Of a stretch of DNA of 64,000 bases, positions 26,216 through 35,410 are shown piece after piece. Positions within the stretch are counted from its first letter, which is position 1; every line of letters begins with the position of its first letter. The stretch is taken from contig JAMXFF010000019.1 of NCBI GenBank assembly GCA_025370845.1, forward strand, positions 19,041 through 83,040, read 5' to 3'. The notes under the pieces were generated by a model. It saw only the letters and a program-made list of their open reading frames with translations. It was not told where the DNA came from and searched no databases. Both the position numbers and the translations under genes were made by a program. The DNA is from Laspinema palackyanum D2a. GTDB lineage: Bacteria > Cyanobacteriota > Cyanobacteriia > Cyanobacteriales > Laspinemataceae.

Positions 26216-26810
26216 ATTGCCAGATATGTCAAGCCCAAGGAAGCGGCCCAAATCCTTGGAGTCCATGAAAGAACACTCCGCAGATGGGACGAAAATGGCT
26301 CAATCGAGACCATCAGAACTCCCGCTGGGCAAAGACGATATAACGTTGAGTCTTATGCCGCCAAATCAGGCAGTGACAAACGCAAAGTCGTTATCTATGC
26401 CAGAGTTAGTAGCCGCGCCCAGCAGTCCGACCTCAACCGACAGGTTGCCGCACTGTCCAACCTCTACCCCGAAGCAGAAATTGTCTGATGAAATCGGAGG
26501 CGGGCTCAACTTCAAGCGAAAGAAAATGCTGGCCTTACTGGGACAAGTCTTGTCAGGAGATGTCCGCATGGTTGTCATTGCCCACAAAGACCGATTGGCA
26601 AGATTTGGATTTGACTTGTTTGGATGGCTCTGCGAACAAAACGGGTGTGAACTCGTGGTTCTCAATGAAACAAGTCTCAGCCCAGAACGAGAAATGGTTG
26701 AGGACATCCTCGCCATCCTCCACTGCTTCAGTTCCCGACTCTATGGGTTGCGAAAATACAAAACTCAGGTCAAGGAAGATCCGGATTTACCCCAGTCCCG
26801 AACTAAATAA
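26216..26810 (+). pseudogene. tnpA: IS607-type TnpA serine recombinase, frameshifted
   Basis: Two frames together encode an IS607 TnpA. Frame one (26216-26488) gives a MerR-like HTH (KPKEAAQILGVHERTLRRWD) and the start of a serine recombinase domain (VVIYARVSSRAQQSDLNRQ, with the catalytic serine). It ends ...EAEIV then TGA TGA at 26486. The protein continues one frame over from about 26484 (SDEIGGGLNFKRKKMLALLG, then AHKDRLARFGFDLF) to the stop at 26810. Loss of a CT dinucleotide in GTCTCT would explain the shift. The expected start codon reads ATT at 26216, so initiation may also be lost. Programmed frameshifting is less likely because two stops follow the break. Confidence 0.85.
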
Positions 26811-27894
26811 GGTCTGGCGCAAATGGCTGGCGGCTTGTCGATACTGCTACAACCAAGCAATTGCTTTGCAGAAAAGCGGTAAACGACTAAGCAAGCTGAA
26901 GTTACGCAACGAAGTGATGCAGGGTGATTTGCCTGCGTGGGTTAAAGAAACGCCTTGTCACATCCGGCAAAATGCAATCTTCGATGCCCATCTGGCTTTT
27001 AGCGCCAGTTCTGACGCCAGGTTTAGAAGTTGCCGTGACAGTTCCCAAGCCATTAAGTTTAACGATGCTAATTTCTCTTCAGGAAGTTGGTATCCAAGAC
27101 TGACGAAAGGATTGACATTCAAGGCTTCTGAACCCATTCTATCGACTTGCGATCAAGGAACCCAGCTAGTCTTTTCTAAAGGACAATGGTTTGCGATTTT
27201 TCCCGAACCCATCCCTCTTGCCTCAACGGGAGCTACGGGGGTAATTGCCTTAGATCCGGGTGTCCGAACTTTGATGACTGGGTTTGATGGTTCAAAATTT
27301 CTGGAATTTGGTTCTGGAGATATTGGACGCATCACTCGATTGTGCCAACATCTGGATGATTTGATGAGTCGGATTGCCTCATGTCCTAGCAAAAAACGGC
27401 GACGGCGCATGAGGCGGGCTGCTCAACGGATGAGAATCAAAATCCGCAATCTAATTGATGAAGCCCATAAACAAATTGCCCATTATCTGACTCGTAACTA
27501 TAGCCTGATTTTCCTGCCCACCTTCGAGACTTCCAATATGGTTGCCAAGGTGAAGCGAAAAATTAGGTCCAAGACAGCAAGAGCAATGTTGACATGGGCG
27601 CATTATCGATTCAAATTAACCCTGAGACACCAAGCCGAAATAACTGGAACCACAGTTGTGGATGTGACTGAAGAATACACCAGCAAAACCTGTACTCACT
27701 GTGGTCACGTTCATTCCAAGTTAGGTGGTTCAAAAGTGTTCCGATGTCCTGAGTGTGGGTTCACTCTACCCAGGGACTGGAACGGTGCTTTTGGAATCTT
27801 TCTAAAAGCTTTGCGGGATACCGCCTCTGTTACCTTAACGGGTGATAGTGCTATCGTCGCATTGTCCGGCAATAGCCGGATAAATGTCGCGTAA
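26743..27894 (+). CDS. tnpB: TnpB, IS607-type RNA-guided nuclease
   Basis: I choose the ATG at 26743 (383 residues), because the longer frame upstream is only the other-frame reading of tnpA. It overlaps the tnpA end by 68 bp. The N-terminal TnpB domain shows YCYNQAIALQ and ETPCHIRQNAIFDAHLAF. RuvC-like motifs are complete: ALDPGVRTLMTG (first Asp), LPTFETSNM (Glu) and LPRDWNGAFGIF (last Asp). A zinc ribbon CTHCGHVH/CPECGF lies between the last two. TnpB proteins cut DNA at sites matched by an RNA from the element's right end, helping the element persist. All catalytic residues are present, so it may still be active. Confidence 0.9.
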   Translation: MGCENTKLRSRKIRIYPSPELNKVWRKWLAACRYCYNQAIALQKSGKRLSKLKLRNEVMQGDLPAWVKETPCHIRQNAIFDAHLAFSASSDARFRSCRDSSQAIKFNDANFSSGSWYPRLTKGLTFKASEPILSTCDQGTQLVFSKGQWFAIFPEPIPLASTGATGVIALDPGVRTLMTGFDGSKFLEFGSGDIGRITRLCQHLDDLMSRIASCPSKKRRRRMRRAAQRMRIKIRNLIDEAHKQIAHYLTRNYSLIFLPTFETSNMVAKVKRKIRSKTARAMLTWAHYRFKLTLRHQAEITGTTVVDVTEEYTSKTCTHCGHVHSKLGGSKVFRCPECGFTLPRDWNGAFGIFLKALRDTASVTLTGDSAIVALSGNSRINVA

Positions 27895-28319
27895 ATGTAT
27901 CAGTAACCCATCCAGGGGAATCTCAACATAGGGGCCAGGAGTCCGCTGAGGAGAAAATGGAGTCAACCCCTAGGGATAAAGCGACAGACGGTTCAAAACA
28001 GGAGTGGCACAACCGGCAACCGGCTTAAAAATTGAAACCGAATCATTTTGATACCGGATCATTGCTAATCTTTAATGGAGGTGTAAGAACAGGCTTCGAC
28101 GGATGACCTTTCCCACAAGCCAACCGGGTTAACCCATCGGCAAAGAATAGCAAGACAAAAATCAGGCCACCTCGATGGGTTCCGCTACTACTGCAGCTAG
28201 AGGGTCAAGTAACCGAGGAAATTGCCAATAAGTTGGCAAGACCCTACAGTTAGGAATGATAACTGCAAGTTATAGTGTTGTTGAGACCTGCAGTCAGAAT
28301 ATAGGGTAATGTAGCTTCT
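27895..28319. other. Intergenic stretch after tnpB
   Basis: The first part probably contains the right end and guide-RNA region of the IS607-type element. The rest shows a GGGTTAACCC palindrome near 28127 and no coding frame I can support. It is also the promoter region of the downstream kinase gene. Confidence 0.5.
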
Positions 28320-30452
28320 GTGAGTTATTGCCTGAATCCCAAATGTCCCCATCCTAATGACCCAGCCAATGCGAACCAGGTCAAATGCGTTCACTGTGGC
28401 TGCGATATACTCCTGCAAGGACGGTATCGGATCATCAAACCCCTTGGCGGGGGAGGTTTTGGTAAAACTTTTGAAGTGGATGACCAAGGCACCATCAAGG
28501 TCCTGAAAGTATTGCTTCAAAACCACGAAAAGGCGGTAGAGCTTTTTCAACAAGAAGCGGATGTACTCAAACGGATCAACCATCCGGGGATTCCTAAAGT
28601 AGAGCCCGATGCTTACTTTTTTATCACGCCTCCGGGGGAAGAGGAACCGATCCACTGCTTAATTATGGAAAAAATCAGTGGGTTGAACCTGCGGGATTGG
28701 ATGAAAAAGCGGGGAAATCGGCCCGTCACCCAAAGCCAAGCCATTGATTGGTTAAAACAAATGGTGGAGATTCTCGATCGCGTCCATCAACAAAACTTTT
28801 TCCATCGAGATATCAAGCCCCTAAACATCATGATTCGCTTGAATGGACAAGTGGTGTTGATTGACTTTGGGGCCGCCAGGGAAGTCACGAATACCTACTT
28901 TGCGAAAGTGGGGCAGGGTCAAAACATTACCGGGATTGTCTCTCCGGGCTATACGCCACCGGAACAAGCCAATGGGAAGGCGGTACCGCAATCGGATTTT
29001 TATGCGTTAGGTCGGACCCTAGTCTTTTTACTAACGGCGAAACCGCCTACGGCGTTCTCAGAAAATCCTCGGACGGGAAAACTGGTCTGGCGCAATAGTG
29101 CACCGCAGATTTCCAAGTCTTTTGGGGATGTGATTGATTACTTAATGGCCCCTTTTCCGGGAAAGCGGCCTCAAAGTGCTCAGGCTATTTTGCAATGTCT
29201 GGCAGAGGTGGACTTAACGCCGCCCAACGGTGAAGTTGGGGAGGCCAACACCGCCATTGGAACTTCTAGGACTCGGGGAAATTATAATACAGCGTCCCAT
29301 TTAAACTCGAAATCAACCTCTACAGAATCGAGAAAGCTGCGATCGCAATATAAACCCGTTTACCCCGCGAAAGATAGCAGTAAAAGCCAATATGTCAAAA
29401 AACCGGGCAAAAAACCCTGGATTTCCGCGATCGCCATGTTATTAGTCCTCCTGGCCACCTCTCAAGTCTATGGCTATTGGCGATATGGATTATTTCCCGC
29501 CAATCCCGTCGGACTCCTGGTCAATATCCCCAGCAGTCTATTTTTAAGAAGAAGTATCCGGGAAGTGGGTCAAGTGCAGTCCATCGCCATGAGTCAGGTT
29601 CCCGGCGCCGCCAGTCAATCCCAAGGGGGAACCCTTGCCAGCGGAAGTTTTGGCACGATCCGCATCTGGAATCTCAACAGTGGCGACTTGCTGCACACCA
29701 TTGCGGCTCATAAGGACTGGGTAAGGACCCTAGCTGTGAGTCCCAATGGTCAAACCCTCGCCAGTGGTTCCGCTGACAAGACCATTCGATTATGGAACAT
29801 GAATAATGGGTCCCGAATGCTCACCATTGCTGGACCCGGAGCCCATTGGGGTCCGGTGAATACCCTGGCTTTTACTCCCGATGGTCAGCGGTTAGCTAGT
29901 GGATCTGAGGATAATACGATTAAGATTTGGGATATCAGAAGCGGAACTCGCCTCCGCACGATTCAGACTGGATCTGCAGTGAATGCGATCGCCTTTACTC
30001 CCGATGGCCGCCGAATTATTAGTGCTGCCAATGACAATACGGTAAAAATTTGGGATTTATCCACCGGCGCGAGATTGTTAACCCTGCGGGGTCATGCTCA
30101 TCCCGTTCTTTCTCTGGCTATTAGTCCCGATGGTAACACCCTCGTCAGTGGTAGTCGGGACAATACCATTGCAGTTTGGGATCTCAGAACCGGAGAAAGA
30201 CGTTATCAACTTCGGGGAGATTCCAGTTGGGTGAGATCCGTGGCGATCGGTCCCGATGGCAACCTTTTGGCAAGTAGTGGTGGCACGATCGAAATTTGGA
30301 ATTTAGCCACCGGAACCCGGCGACATCAGCTTACGGGTCATTCTAGTTATGTCAGTGGAATTGCGATAACCCCCGATGGTAAAACCCTCTTGAGTGGTTC
30401 TCCAGACGAAACGATTAAAATTTGGCGTGTGCCATCGGTGAGTCAACCTTAA
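28320..30452 (+). CDS. Ser/Thr protein kinase with zinc ribbon and WD40 repeats
   Basis: This 710-residue protein starts at a GTG. A short zinc ribbon uses Cys4, Cys9, Cys23 and Cys26. A eukaryotic-like kinase domain (about 34-300) has a glycine loop GGGGFGKTF, Lys63, Glu79, catalytic HRDIKPLN with Asp164, and LIDFGAAREV with Asp182. A basic linker leads to one membrane helix (about 370-388, AIAMLLVLLATSQVYG). The C-terminal 420-705 region is a WD40 propeller with repeats of the type TLASGSADKTIRLWN and RLASGSEDNTIKIWD. The kinase is predicted cytoplasmic and the propeller outside. The substrate is unknown. Confidence 0.93.
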   Translation: MSYCLNPKCPHPNDPANANQVKCVHCGCDILLQGRYRIIKPLGGGGFGKTFEVDDQGTIKVLKVLLQNHEKAVELFQQEADVLKRINHPGIPKVEPDAYFFITPPGEEEPIHCLIMEKISGLNLRDWMKKRGNRPVTQSQAIDWLKQMVEILDRVHQQNFFHRDIKPLNIMIRLNGQVVLIDFGAAREVTNTYFAKVGQGQNITGIVSPGYTPPEQANGKAVPQSDFYALGRTLVFLLTAKPPTAFSENPRTGKLVWRNSAPQISKSFGDVIDYLMAPFPGKRPQSAQAILQCLAEVDLTPPNGEVGEANTAIGTSRTRGNYNTASHLNSKSTSTESRKLRSQYKPVYPAKDSSKSQYVKKPGKKPWISAIAMLLVLLATSQVYGYWRYGLFPANPVGLLVNIPSSLFLRRSIREVGQVQSIAMSQVPGAASQSQGGTLASGSFGTIRIWNLNSGDLLHTIAAHKDWVRTLAVSPNGQTLASGSADKTIRLWNMNNGSRMLTIAGPGAHWGPVNTLAFTPDGQRLASGSEDNTIKIWDIRSGTRLRTIQTGSAVNAIAFTPDGRRIISAANDNTVKIWDLSTGARLLTLRGHAHPVLSLAISPDGNTLVSGSRDNTIAVWDLRTGERRYQLRGDSSWVRSVAIGPDGNLLASSGGTIEIWNLATGTRRHQLTGHSSYVSGIAITPDGKTLLSGSPDETIKIWRVPSVSQP

Positions 30453-30518
30453 AAGGCAACTCCTGTCAGGGCATCCCAAACCAGAGTTTTCCTCATTTTT
30501 TTGCGATCGCCCCACCCT

Positions 30519-31460
30519 ATGAAACTAAAAAATATAAAAGGCTTGCATCTGATTTTTCAACTTAAAGGGTCGGTCATTCCCTCCATTTTAGTTCCCGTTT
30601 TATGTAGTGGTTTATTTGGATTAATTGTTTCGGTTTTATATCGCTTCGGTTATCCCGTTTCTTTGCCCGTATTAGAGGGATTGGTTCCCACAATTGTCTT
30701 AGGTTTATTGTTAGTCTTTAGAACCAATACCGCTTATGATCGCTTTTGGGAAGGACGAAAAGCCTGGGGCAACCTGGTTAACTGTCTTCGCAACTTTTCT
30801 CGGCAAATTTTGGTGGCCATTGATGAAAATCATCCCGAAGATGCCACCGAAAAAGCTAATCATTTGAGGTTATTAGTGGCCTTTGCAGTTGCTACCAAAT
30901 TACACTTAAGAAACGAACCCATAAATGACGAATTACAAGATTTAGTCTCTCCAGAACAGTATCAAAAGCTCAAAAAGATGAATCACCCTCCTCTGGAAAT
31001 CGCTTTTTGGCTGGGAGATTACCTCCAAAAACAATATCGTCTTAATAAACTCGATATTTATCAACTGACCACCATGCTAAAACTGTTAGATACAATGGTG
31101 GATACCTTGGGTGCATCAGAACGGATTTTAAAAACCCCGATGCCTGTGGCTTATGCTATCCATTTGAAACAGCTTCTTCTCATCTATTGTCTGGCGTTGC
31201 CGTTTCAAATTGTCAGTCACTTAGATTTATGGACCGGACTGATTGCTGCTTTAATTAGCTTTACTTTATTAGGCATAGAACAAATCGCCATTGAAATCGA
31301 AAATCCGTTTGGATATGATTCTAATGATTTGCCCCTGGATACGATTTGCGCTGCGATGCGGGTCAATATAGAAGATTTGATTTCTTTATCGGCAACCCCT
31401 AAAATTTCGGCAAATTTGCCCAAATTCCCCGACCGTTATCAAGTCAAAGAAGACTCTTGA
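30519..31460 (+). CDS. Bestrophin-like (UPF0187/YneE family) membrane protein
   Basis: The protein has 313 residues from the ATG at 30519; an upstream TTG at 30501 adds six residues and is less likely. Members of this family form pentameric anion or cation channels. The family signature is seen as LLLVFRTNTAYDRFWEGRKAWG, and the first two membrane helices lie around SILVPVLCSGLFGLIVSVLY and LEGLVPTIVLGLLLVF. Two further helices occur near YCLALPFQIV and GLIAALISFTLLG. The motif IENPFGYDSNDLPLD near the C-terminus is also typical. Thylakoid bestrophin-like channels are known in phototrophs, but the location here is open. Confidence 0.88.
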   Translation: MKLKNIKGLHLIFQLKGSVIPSILVPVLCSGLFGLIVSVLYRFGYPVSLPVLEGLVPTIVLGLLLVFRTNTAYDRFWEGRKAWGNLVNCLRNFSRQILVAIDENHPEDATEKANHLRLLVAFAVATKLHLRNEPINDELQDLVSPEQYQKLKKMNHPPLEIAFWLGDYLQKQYRLNKLDIYQLTTMLKLLDTMVDTLGASERILKTPMPVAYAIHLKQLLLIYCLALPFQIVSHLDLWTGLIAALISFTLLGIEQIAIEIENPFGYDSNDLPLDTICAAMRVNIEDLISLSATPKISANLPKFPDRYQVKEDS

Positions 31461-31586
31461 AATTTTATTTTAATAAAATATTTTTCTTTATCCTGATAAG
31501 ATATCAGTTATTTTTTAAGCTATTTCCGGTTCAATTTATTTGAGAAAAGACAGACATAATCTCCTGACCTTTGCACGATTAAGCCA

Positions 31587-31636
31587 TCACCCCATCGGTC
31601 GAGGCCATTCACGAATTGCGCCAACCGATGGGGTGA
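31587..31636. terminator. Bidirectional terminator-like hairpin
   Basis: TCACCCCATCGGT (31587-31599) and ACCGATGGGGTGA (31624-31636) form a perfect 13-bp stem with a 24-base loop. It sits between convergent genes. There is no T tract, so factor-assisted or stalling-based termination is assumed. Confidence 0.7.
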
Positions 31637-31676
31637 AATCCTAATTAGGGGAGATTATATTGCCCTCAAATGCCCA

Positions 31677-32012
31677 CTAAACCAGCCGGAAAATGAAGGG
31701 ATAGCGGTAAATCAAAGTTGGGTCTGAGAGAACCTTCACGATCGCCACAATCGGCAGAATCCAACTGACTGCTAATAAAATCAACAGGAGGGGAATCCCA
31801 ATCAGGACAACACTCAAGAGGCCAAAGATGAGGCTATAGAGATAAATATTGAGATGAAAATTGATAGATTCTCGGGCATTGCCTTTAACCACCGGATCCT
31901 CAGACAGAAACAAAATGGCGATCGGCAATCCCACGGAAAGAAGTGTAGCACTCAAAAAAATGGCGCCATGTGACAAAACCGATAATAACTTCCGTTTATC
32001 TGAATCGTACAT
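31677..32012 (-). CDS. DUF4870-like small membrane protein, copy 2
   Basis: The 111-residue product has three to four hydrophobic helices and starts MYDSDKRKLLSVLSHGAIFLS. The central motif DPVVKGNARESINFHLN matches the DUF4870/Tic20-like family core. It lies 39 bp after a paralog on the same strand and shares most of its N-terminal half. The C-terminal half differs more, suggesting divergence after tandem duplication. The role is unknown; family members are general integral membrane proteins. Confidence 0.85.
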   Translation of the reverse strand: MYDSDKRKLLSVLSHGAIFLSATLLSVGLPIAILFLSEDPVVKGNARESINFHLNIYLYSLIFGLLSVVLIGIPLLLILLAVSWILPIVAIVKVLSDPTLIYRYPFIFRLV

Positions 32013-32051
32013 AAAAATTCCTCCACTGTTGCCGATCGCCTGCTTCTCAAG

Positions 32052-32396
32052 TTATAACACGCGGAAAATAAAAGGATACTGGAAGGGTCGGTCTGGATTT
32101 CCGAACACCTTCAGCAAGGCAAACCCCGTCAATCCCCAATGGAGAATAAACCCGGCTGGAGCCAGAACAAATCCCAACAAGCCAAAGGTCAGAAAACTGA
32201 GGGCAAAAATCACCGAACCCCAAGCCCAGACATTCAGATGAAAATTGATAGATTCTTTGGCATTATCTTTCACCACCGGGTCATCGGATACAAATAAAAT
32301 CGCCAGAGGGATACCAATAGACACCAAGGTTGTGCTTAAAAAAATTGCTGCATGAGACAGCAGGGATAAAAGCTTCCGTTTGTCTGCATCGTACAT
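32052..32396 (-). CDS. DUF4870-like small membrane protein, copy 1
   Basis: The 114-residue protein is the upstream member of a tandem pair. It starts MYDADKRKLLSLLSHAAIFLS and contains DPVVKDNAKESINFHLNVW, the family core. Hydrophobic helices lie at about 11-31, 48-66 and 69-97. Both copies end in a similar YPFIFR motif before the last residues. The pair is likely co-transcribed. No partner gene gives a hint of function. Confidence 0.85.
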   Translation of the reverse strand: MYDADKRKLLSLLSHAAIFLSTTLVSIGIPLAILFVSDDPVVKDNAKESINFHLNVWAWGSVIFALSFLTFGLLGFVLAPAGFILHWGLTGFALLKVFGNPDRPFQYPFIFRVL

Positions 32397-32809
32397 GACT
32401 TCAACTCCTGTTATGATTAAACTTCTGTGAAAAATCCCTGGGTATGTTATGCGATCGCTACCTATCCCGGATGAGTTTGCTTCTTAATCTATCTTAATTT
32501 TGCAACAGCCCCATTGATCCAAGGGGGGGAATCTTCCCCCTATTCTATTGATGATGTCCACACCCCTCAAGACAGTTGACAAACCGAGCAGGGTATCGCA
32601 TTTGACTGAGATCCACCTCGGGAAAACTCCCGGGTGCCAAAAACTCTCGGACCCTGGGACCCTAGGCTATCCCCCGCAGATCCGGGGTGCGAATGATTTA
32701 GACTGGCTATAGAGCATTTAAGAATCGAGACTGAATAATCCCCCACCTTCTCGATTCTGACTGTCTAGTTCTCGTTGAACCTGTGGGTTCATCTACCAAT
32801 TGCGAATCG
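32397..32809. other. Intergenic region with G/C hairpin
   Basis: A GGGGGAATCTTCCCCC hairpin lies near 32525-32541. Otherwise these 413 bp between divergent genes show no coding frame, and presumably hold both promoters. Confidence 0.55.
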
Positions 32810-35410
32810 ATGGCTATGGAACACTCGGATCTCCAAACAGGGTTGGCAGCACTCAAAAAAAAGAACTATAAAATGGCGATCGCCATTTTAGAAAGGGTGT
32901 GCGCCCAAGAACTCCATCAACCCACCGTTGATCGGGCGACGATGGGGTTGGTAATGGCCTATAAAGGGAACCGCACTCAATCTAAAGCCGTTGCCTTATG
33001 TCAAACCTTGACCGCATCGGACAGTCCCAAGGTCAAAGACTGGGCAGTGCGGACCCTGGCTCAGTTGAATCAATCTTCTCCCTCCTCACCCGGGTCCCCA
33101 CCCCAAACCCCAAAAACAGTCAATCGTCCCGGCAGTCCCCCCGCCCCCCTCGGAGGAGATCCCACCGGATTCGTGCCCTTAGAGCCATCATCTTCAGAAC
33201 CTGCTCAATCCTCTCCCCTCACTCGTCCAAACTCCCAGGACATCATTTCCCCCCTGTCCCCAGGAAATCCCACGGGATTTGTCCCCCTAGAACCGTCTCA
33301 AACTAAACCTGCGCCCCGGTCCCTGGGCAATCCACCACCCCTGCCGCCACCGATGCCACCCAGACCCCCGGGTGGGGCCACCCCTCGGACAGGAGTCAGT
33401 CCCTTAACTCCAGCCTCATCGCCACCGGCGCCACCGATGCCCCTCAGACCCCCGCTTCCCCGGGGGGATTCTCCAGAAGTCCTTCCCTTAGAAGCCGATA
33501 CCGATGGGATAGATTATTTAACCCCATCCACAAACCAGGCTGATTCACCTTCGGCAAAGGCATTACAGGAGGGACAACCCTCCCCGACTCCTCCGGAATC
33601 AGCGGTTCCGACGCCACAACCTCGGCAATGGCGTCAGGCGGGACGGGCGCAAAACTGGCGAAAACTTAAACCCGTCAAACCGACCTATCTATGGTTTGCC
33701 CAACTTGGCAGTGCGATCGCCCTGTTTGGGTTGCTGTGGATTGTCATGAATTGGGGAATGGCAACCACCAATGACCTGTTCCATCGACTCCCCCTGTTGT
33801 GGCCGATCCAAAGTTTTTATCAGGACCAAACTTGGACCTTGGTAGGCATACTCGTCCTGTTGCTCGTTGCCTCGCCCTGGTTGCTGGATTTACTGCTGCG
33901 CTTCGCTTATGGCATGGAAAAACTCCCGCCACCGAAACTGGGTAACTACAGTCCAGAGGCCCGTAAGTTGCTATCCCGGTTTAGTTTGGAGCGCAAGCAA
34001 CCGCCCCTCTCCCTGGGGGTCATTCCCACGGATGCACCGATCGCCATGACCTATGGTTTCGCCCCTCGGTTTGCCCGAATTGTGGTCAGTCAAGGGTTGT
34101 TAGAGCAATTAGAGGACGATGAAATTGCCGCAATTTATGCCGGTGAGTTAGGACATTTAGAAAATTGGGATTTTCCCCTGATGTCTTTGGCGGTGTTACT
34201 CTGTCAACTTCCTTATGTGGTCTATTGGCAGGTGTCCCGGGATGGGGATAAGTGGTTGGAGTCTCAGGAGTGGTTCGGCAAGGTGATGTTAGGGACGGCA
34301 GGGGTGATTTCCGCGATCGCCTATGGGTTTTTCTGGGTCCTGCGGTGGCCGGTTTTATGGCTGTCGCGCTTGCGGTTTTATTACAGCGATCGCGCCTCTG
34401 CCTCTTTAACGGGTAATCCCAATGGTCTAACTCGCGCTTTACTGAAAATGGCAATTGGGATTGCCCAGGATGTGGAGAAACAGGGTCACACCAGTTTTGT
34501 TTTGGAAGGATTCGATTTACTCTCCCCAGTCGGCTATGTGCAGGGGATGACTTTGGGAAGTTGTTCTGCATATTATTCTTGGGAAAATATCCTCCAGTGG
34601 GACCGCCACAATGCCTACAAAAAATGGTTGACGATTCCCCAATCTCATCCGCCTTTGGGCGATCGCCTCACCCTGTTGGATTTATATGCCCGGTTTTGGA
34701 AGCTGGATGCGGAGTTGGATTTTGCCAGGGATGGCGCAGTGGCCCCGGCAAAACCTCCCCGTTTGATGCTCAAACGCCTGTTATTACAAGGTGCACCCTA
34801 TTTTGGTCTTCCACTCGGGTTACTCGCGGGGTTGATGCTGTGGGCATTGGGCGCAGTGGCGGTGAACTTGGGTTTTGTGGCCCTGGATTGGGTTTGGGGC
34901 GATCGCTCGATTCTCCAGGGTTCTTTATTAATAGGAGTAAGTCTGGGTATTGTTCTGCGGATCAATTCCTTTTTCCCAGACATTACCTCTAAAAATATCC
35001 ACACGAATCCCCCATTGCCTGACCTCCTCACGGATCCCGATGCCATTCCCCTGGATAGTTTACCCATTGGTTTGGAGGGAGAACTCCTCGGACGGCGCGG
35101 AATTAGCAATTGGCTGGCGCAGGATTTAATTTTGCACTCCCCCACTGGATTGGTGAAGCTTCACTGCGCCTCGACTCTAGGGGTTTTTGGGTATCTCTGG
35201 CTACTCTTAAAGCGTCCTAGCGATTTCGTAGGACAGGCAATTTCGGCAGTCGGCTGGTTCCGTCGGGGTGCGACTCCCTGGATTGATCTGGACCGATTTA
35301 CCACCACAGACGGCAAAACTCACGCCAGTGCTCATCCGATCTGGTCTACGATTTTGGCCGGAGTGGCCTTACTTTTAGGCATTTACTGGATGTCTCAGGG
35401 GGGCAGCTAG
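32810..35410 (+). CDS. TPR/proline-rich membrane protein with degenerate M48 peptidase domain
   Basis: The protein has 866 residues from the ATG at 32810; ATG 32816 or GTG 32783 are alternatives. A TPR-like helical repeat region (to about 90) is followed by a long proline-rich linker (about 95-280) with the repeated motif PTGFVPLEPS. Several membrane helices follow, then an M48-like domain. The expected HExxH zinc motif reads IYAGELGHLENWD, so glycine replaces the first histidine while Glu and the second His remain. Further membrane helices close the protein. It is probably a pseudo-peptidase, or one with altered metal binding. Homologs in cyanobacteria are annotated as M48 proteases; that does not prove activity. 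Confidence 0.82.
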   Translation: MAMEHSDLQTGLAALKKKNYKMAIAILERVCAQELHQPTVDRATMGLVMAYKGNRTQSKAVALCQTLTASDSPKVKDWAVRTLAQLNQSSPSSPGSPPQTPKTVNRPGSPPAPLGGDPTGFVPLEPSSSEPAQSSPLTRPNSQDIISPLSPGNPTGFVPLEPSQTKPAPRSLGNPPPLPPPMPPRPPGGATPRTGVSPLTPASSPPAPPMPLRPPLPRGDSPEVLPLEADTDGIDYLTPSTNQADSPSAKALQEGQPSPTPPESAVPTPQPRQWRQAGRAQNWRKLKPVKPTYLWFAQLGSAIALFGLLWIVMNWGMATTNDLFHRLPLLWPIQSFYQDQTWTLVGILVLLLVASPWLLDLLLRFAYGMEKLPPPKLGNYSPEARKLLSRFSLERKQPPLSLGVIPTDAPIAMTYGFAPRFARIVVSQGLLEQLEDDEIAAIYAGELGHLENWDFPLMSLAVLLCQLPYVVYWQVSRDGDKWLESQEWFGKVMLGTAGVISAIAYGFFWVLRWPVLWLSRLRFYYSDRASASLTGNPNGLTRALLKMAIGIAQDVEKQGHTSFVLEGFDLLSPVGYVQGMTLGSCSAYYSWENILQWDRHNAYKKWLTIPQSHPPLGDRLTLLDLYARFWKLDAELDFARDGAVAPAKPPRLMLKRLLLQGAPYFGLPLGLLAGLMLWALGAVAVNLGFVALDWVWGDRSILQGSLLIGVSLGIVLRINSFFPDITSKNIHTNPPLPDLLTDPDAIPLDSLPIGLEGELLGRRGISNWLAQDLILHSPTGLVKLHCASTLGVFGYLWLLLKRPSDFVGQAISAVGWFRRGATPWIDLDRFTTTDGKTHASAHPIWSTILAGVALLLGIYWMSQGGS

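Larger units (their letters stand above)
26216..27960 (+). mobile_element. IS607-type insertion sequence (tnpA-tnpB)
   Basis: The tnpA then overlapping tnpB arrangement, with a serine recombinase and an RNA-guided-nuclease ancestor, is that of IS607. Boundaries are approximate because the family has no terminal inverted repeats. A hairpin CCGGCAATAGCCGG at the end of tnpB probably belongs to its right-end guide RNA. With tnpA broken, movement would need a TnpA in trans. Confidence 0.8.

Noticed and set aside
26202..26483. First half of a long frame reading into TnpA
   Set aside because: It is the wrong-frame reading of the TnpA N-terminus; the true sequence is in the neighbouring frame.
26488..26742. 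N-terminal extension of tnpB
   Set aside because: It is an out-of-frame reading of the TnpA C-terminus; TnpB-like sequence begins at 26743.
28080..28200. Possible tmRNA (GGCTTCGACGG segment)
   Set aside because: There is no tmRNA 3' TTCGA arm, no acceptor pairing and no credible tag frame.
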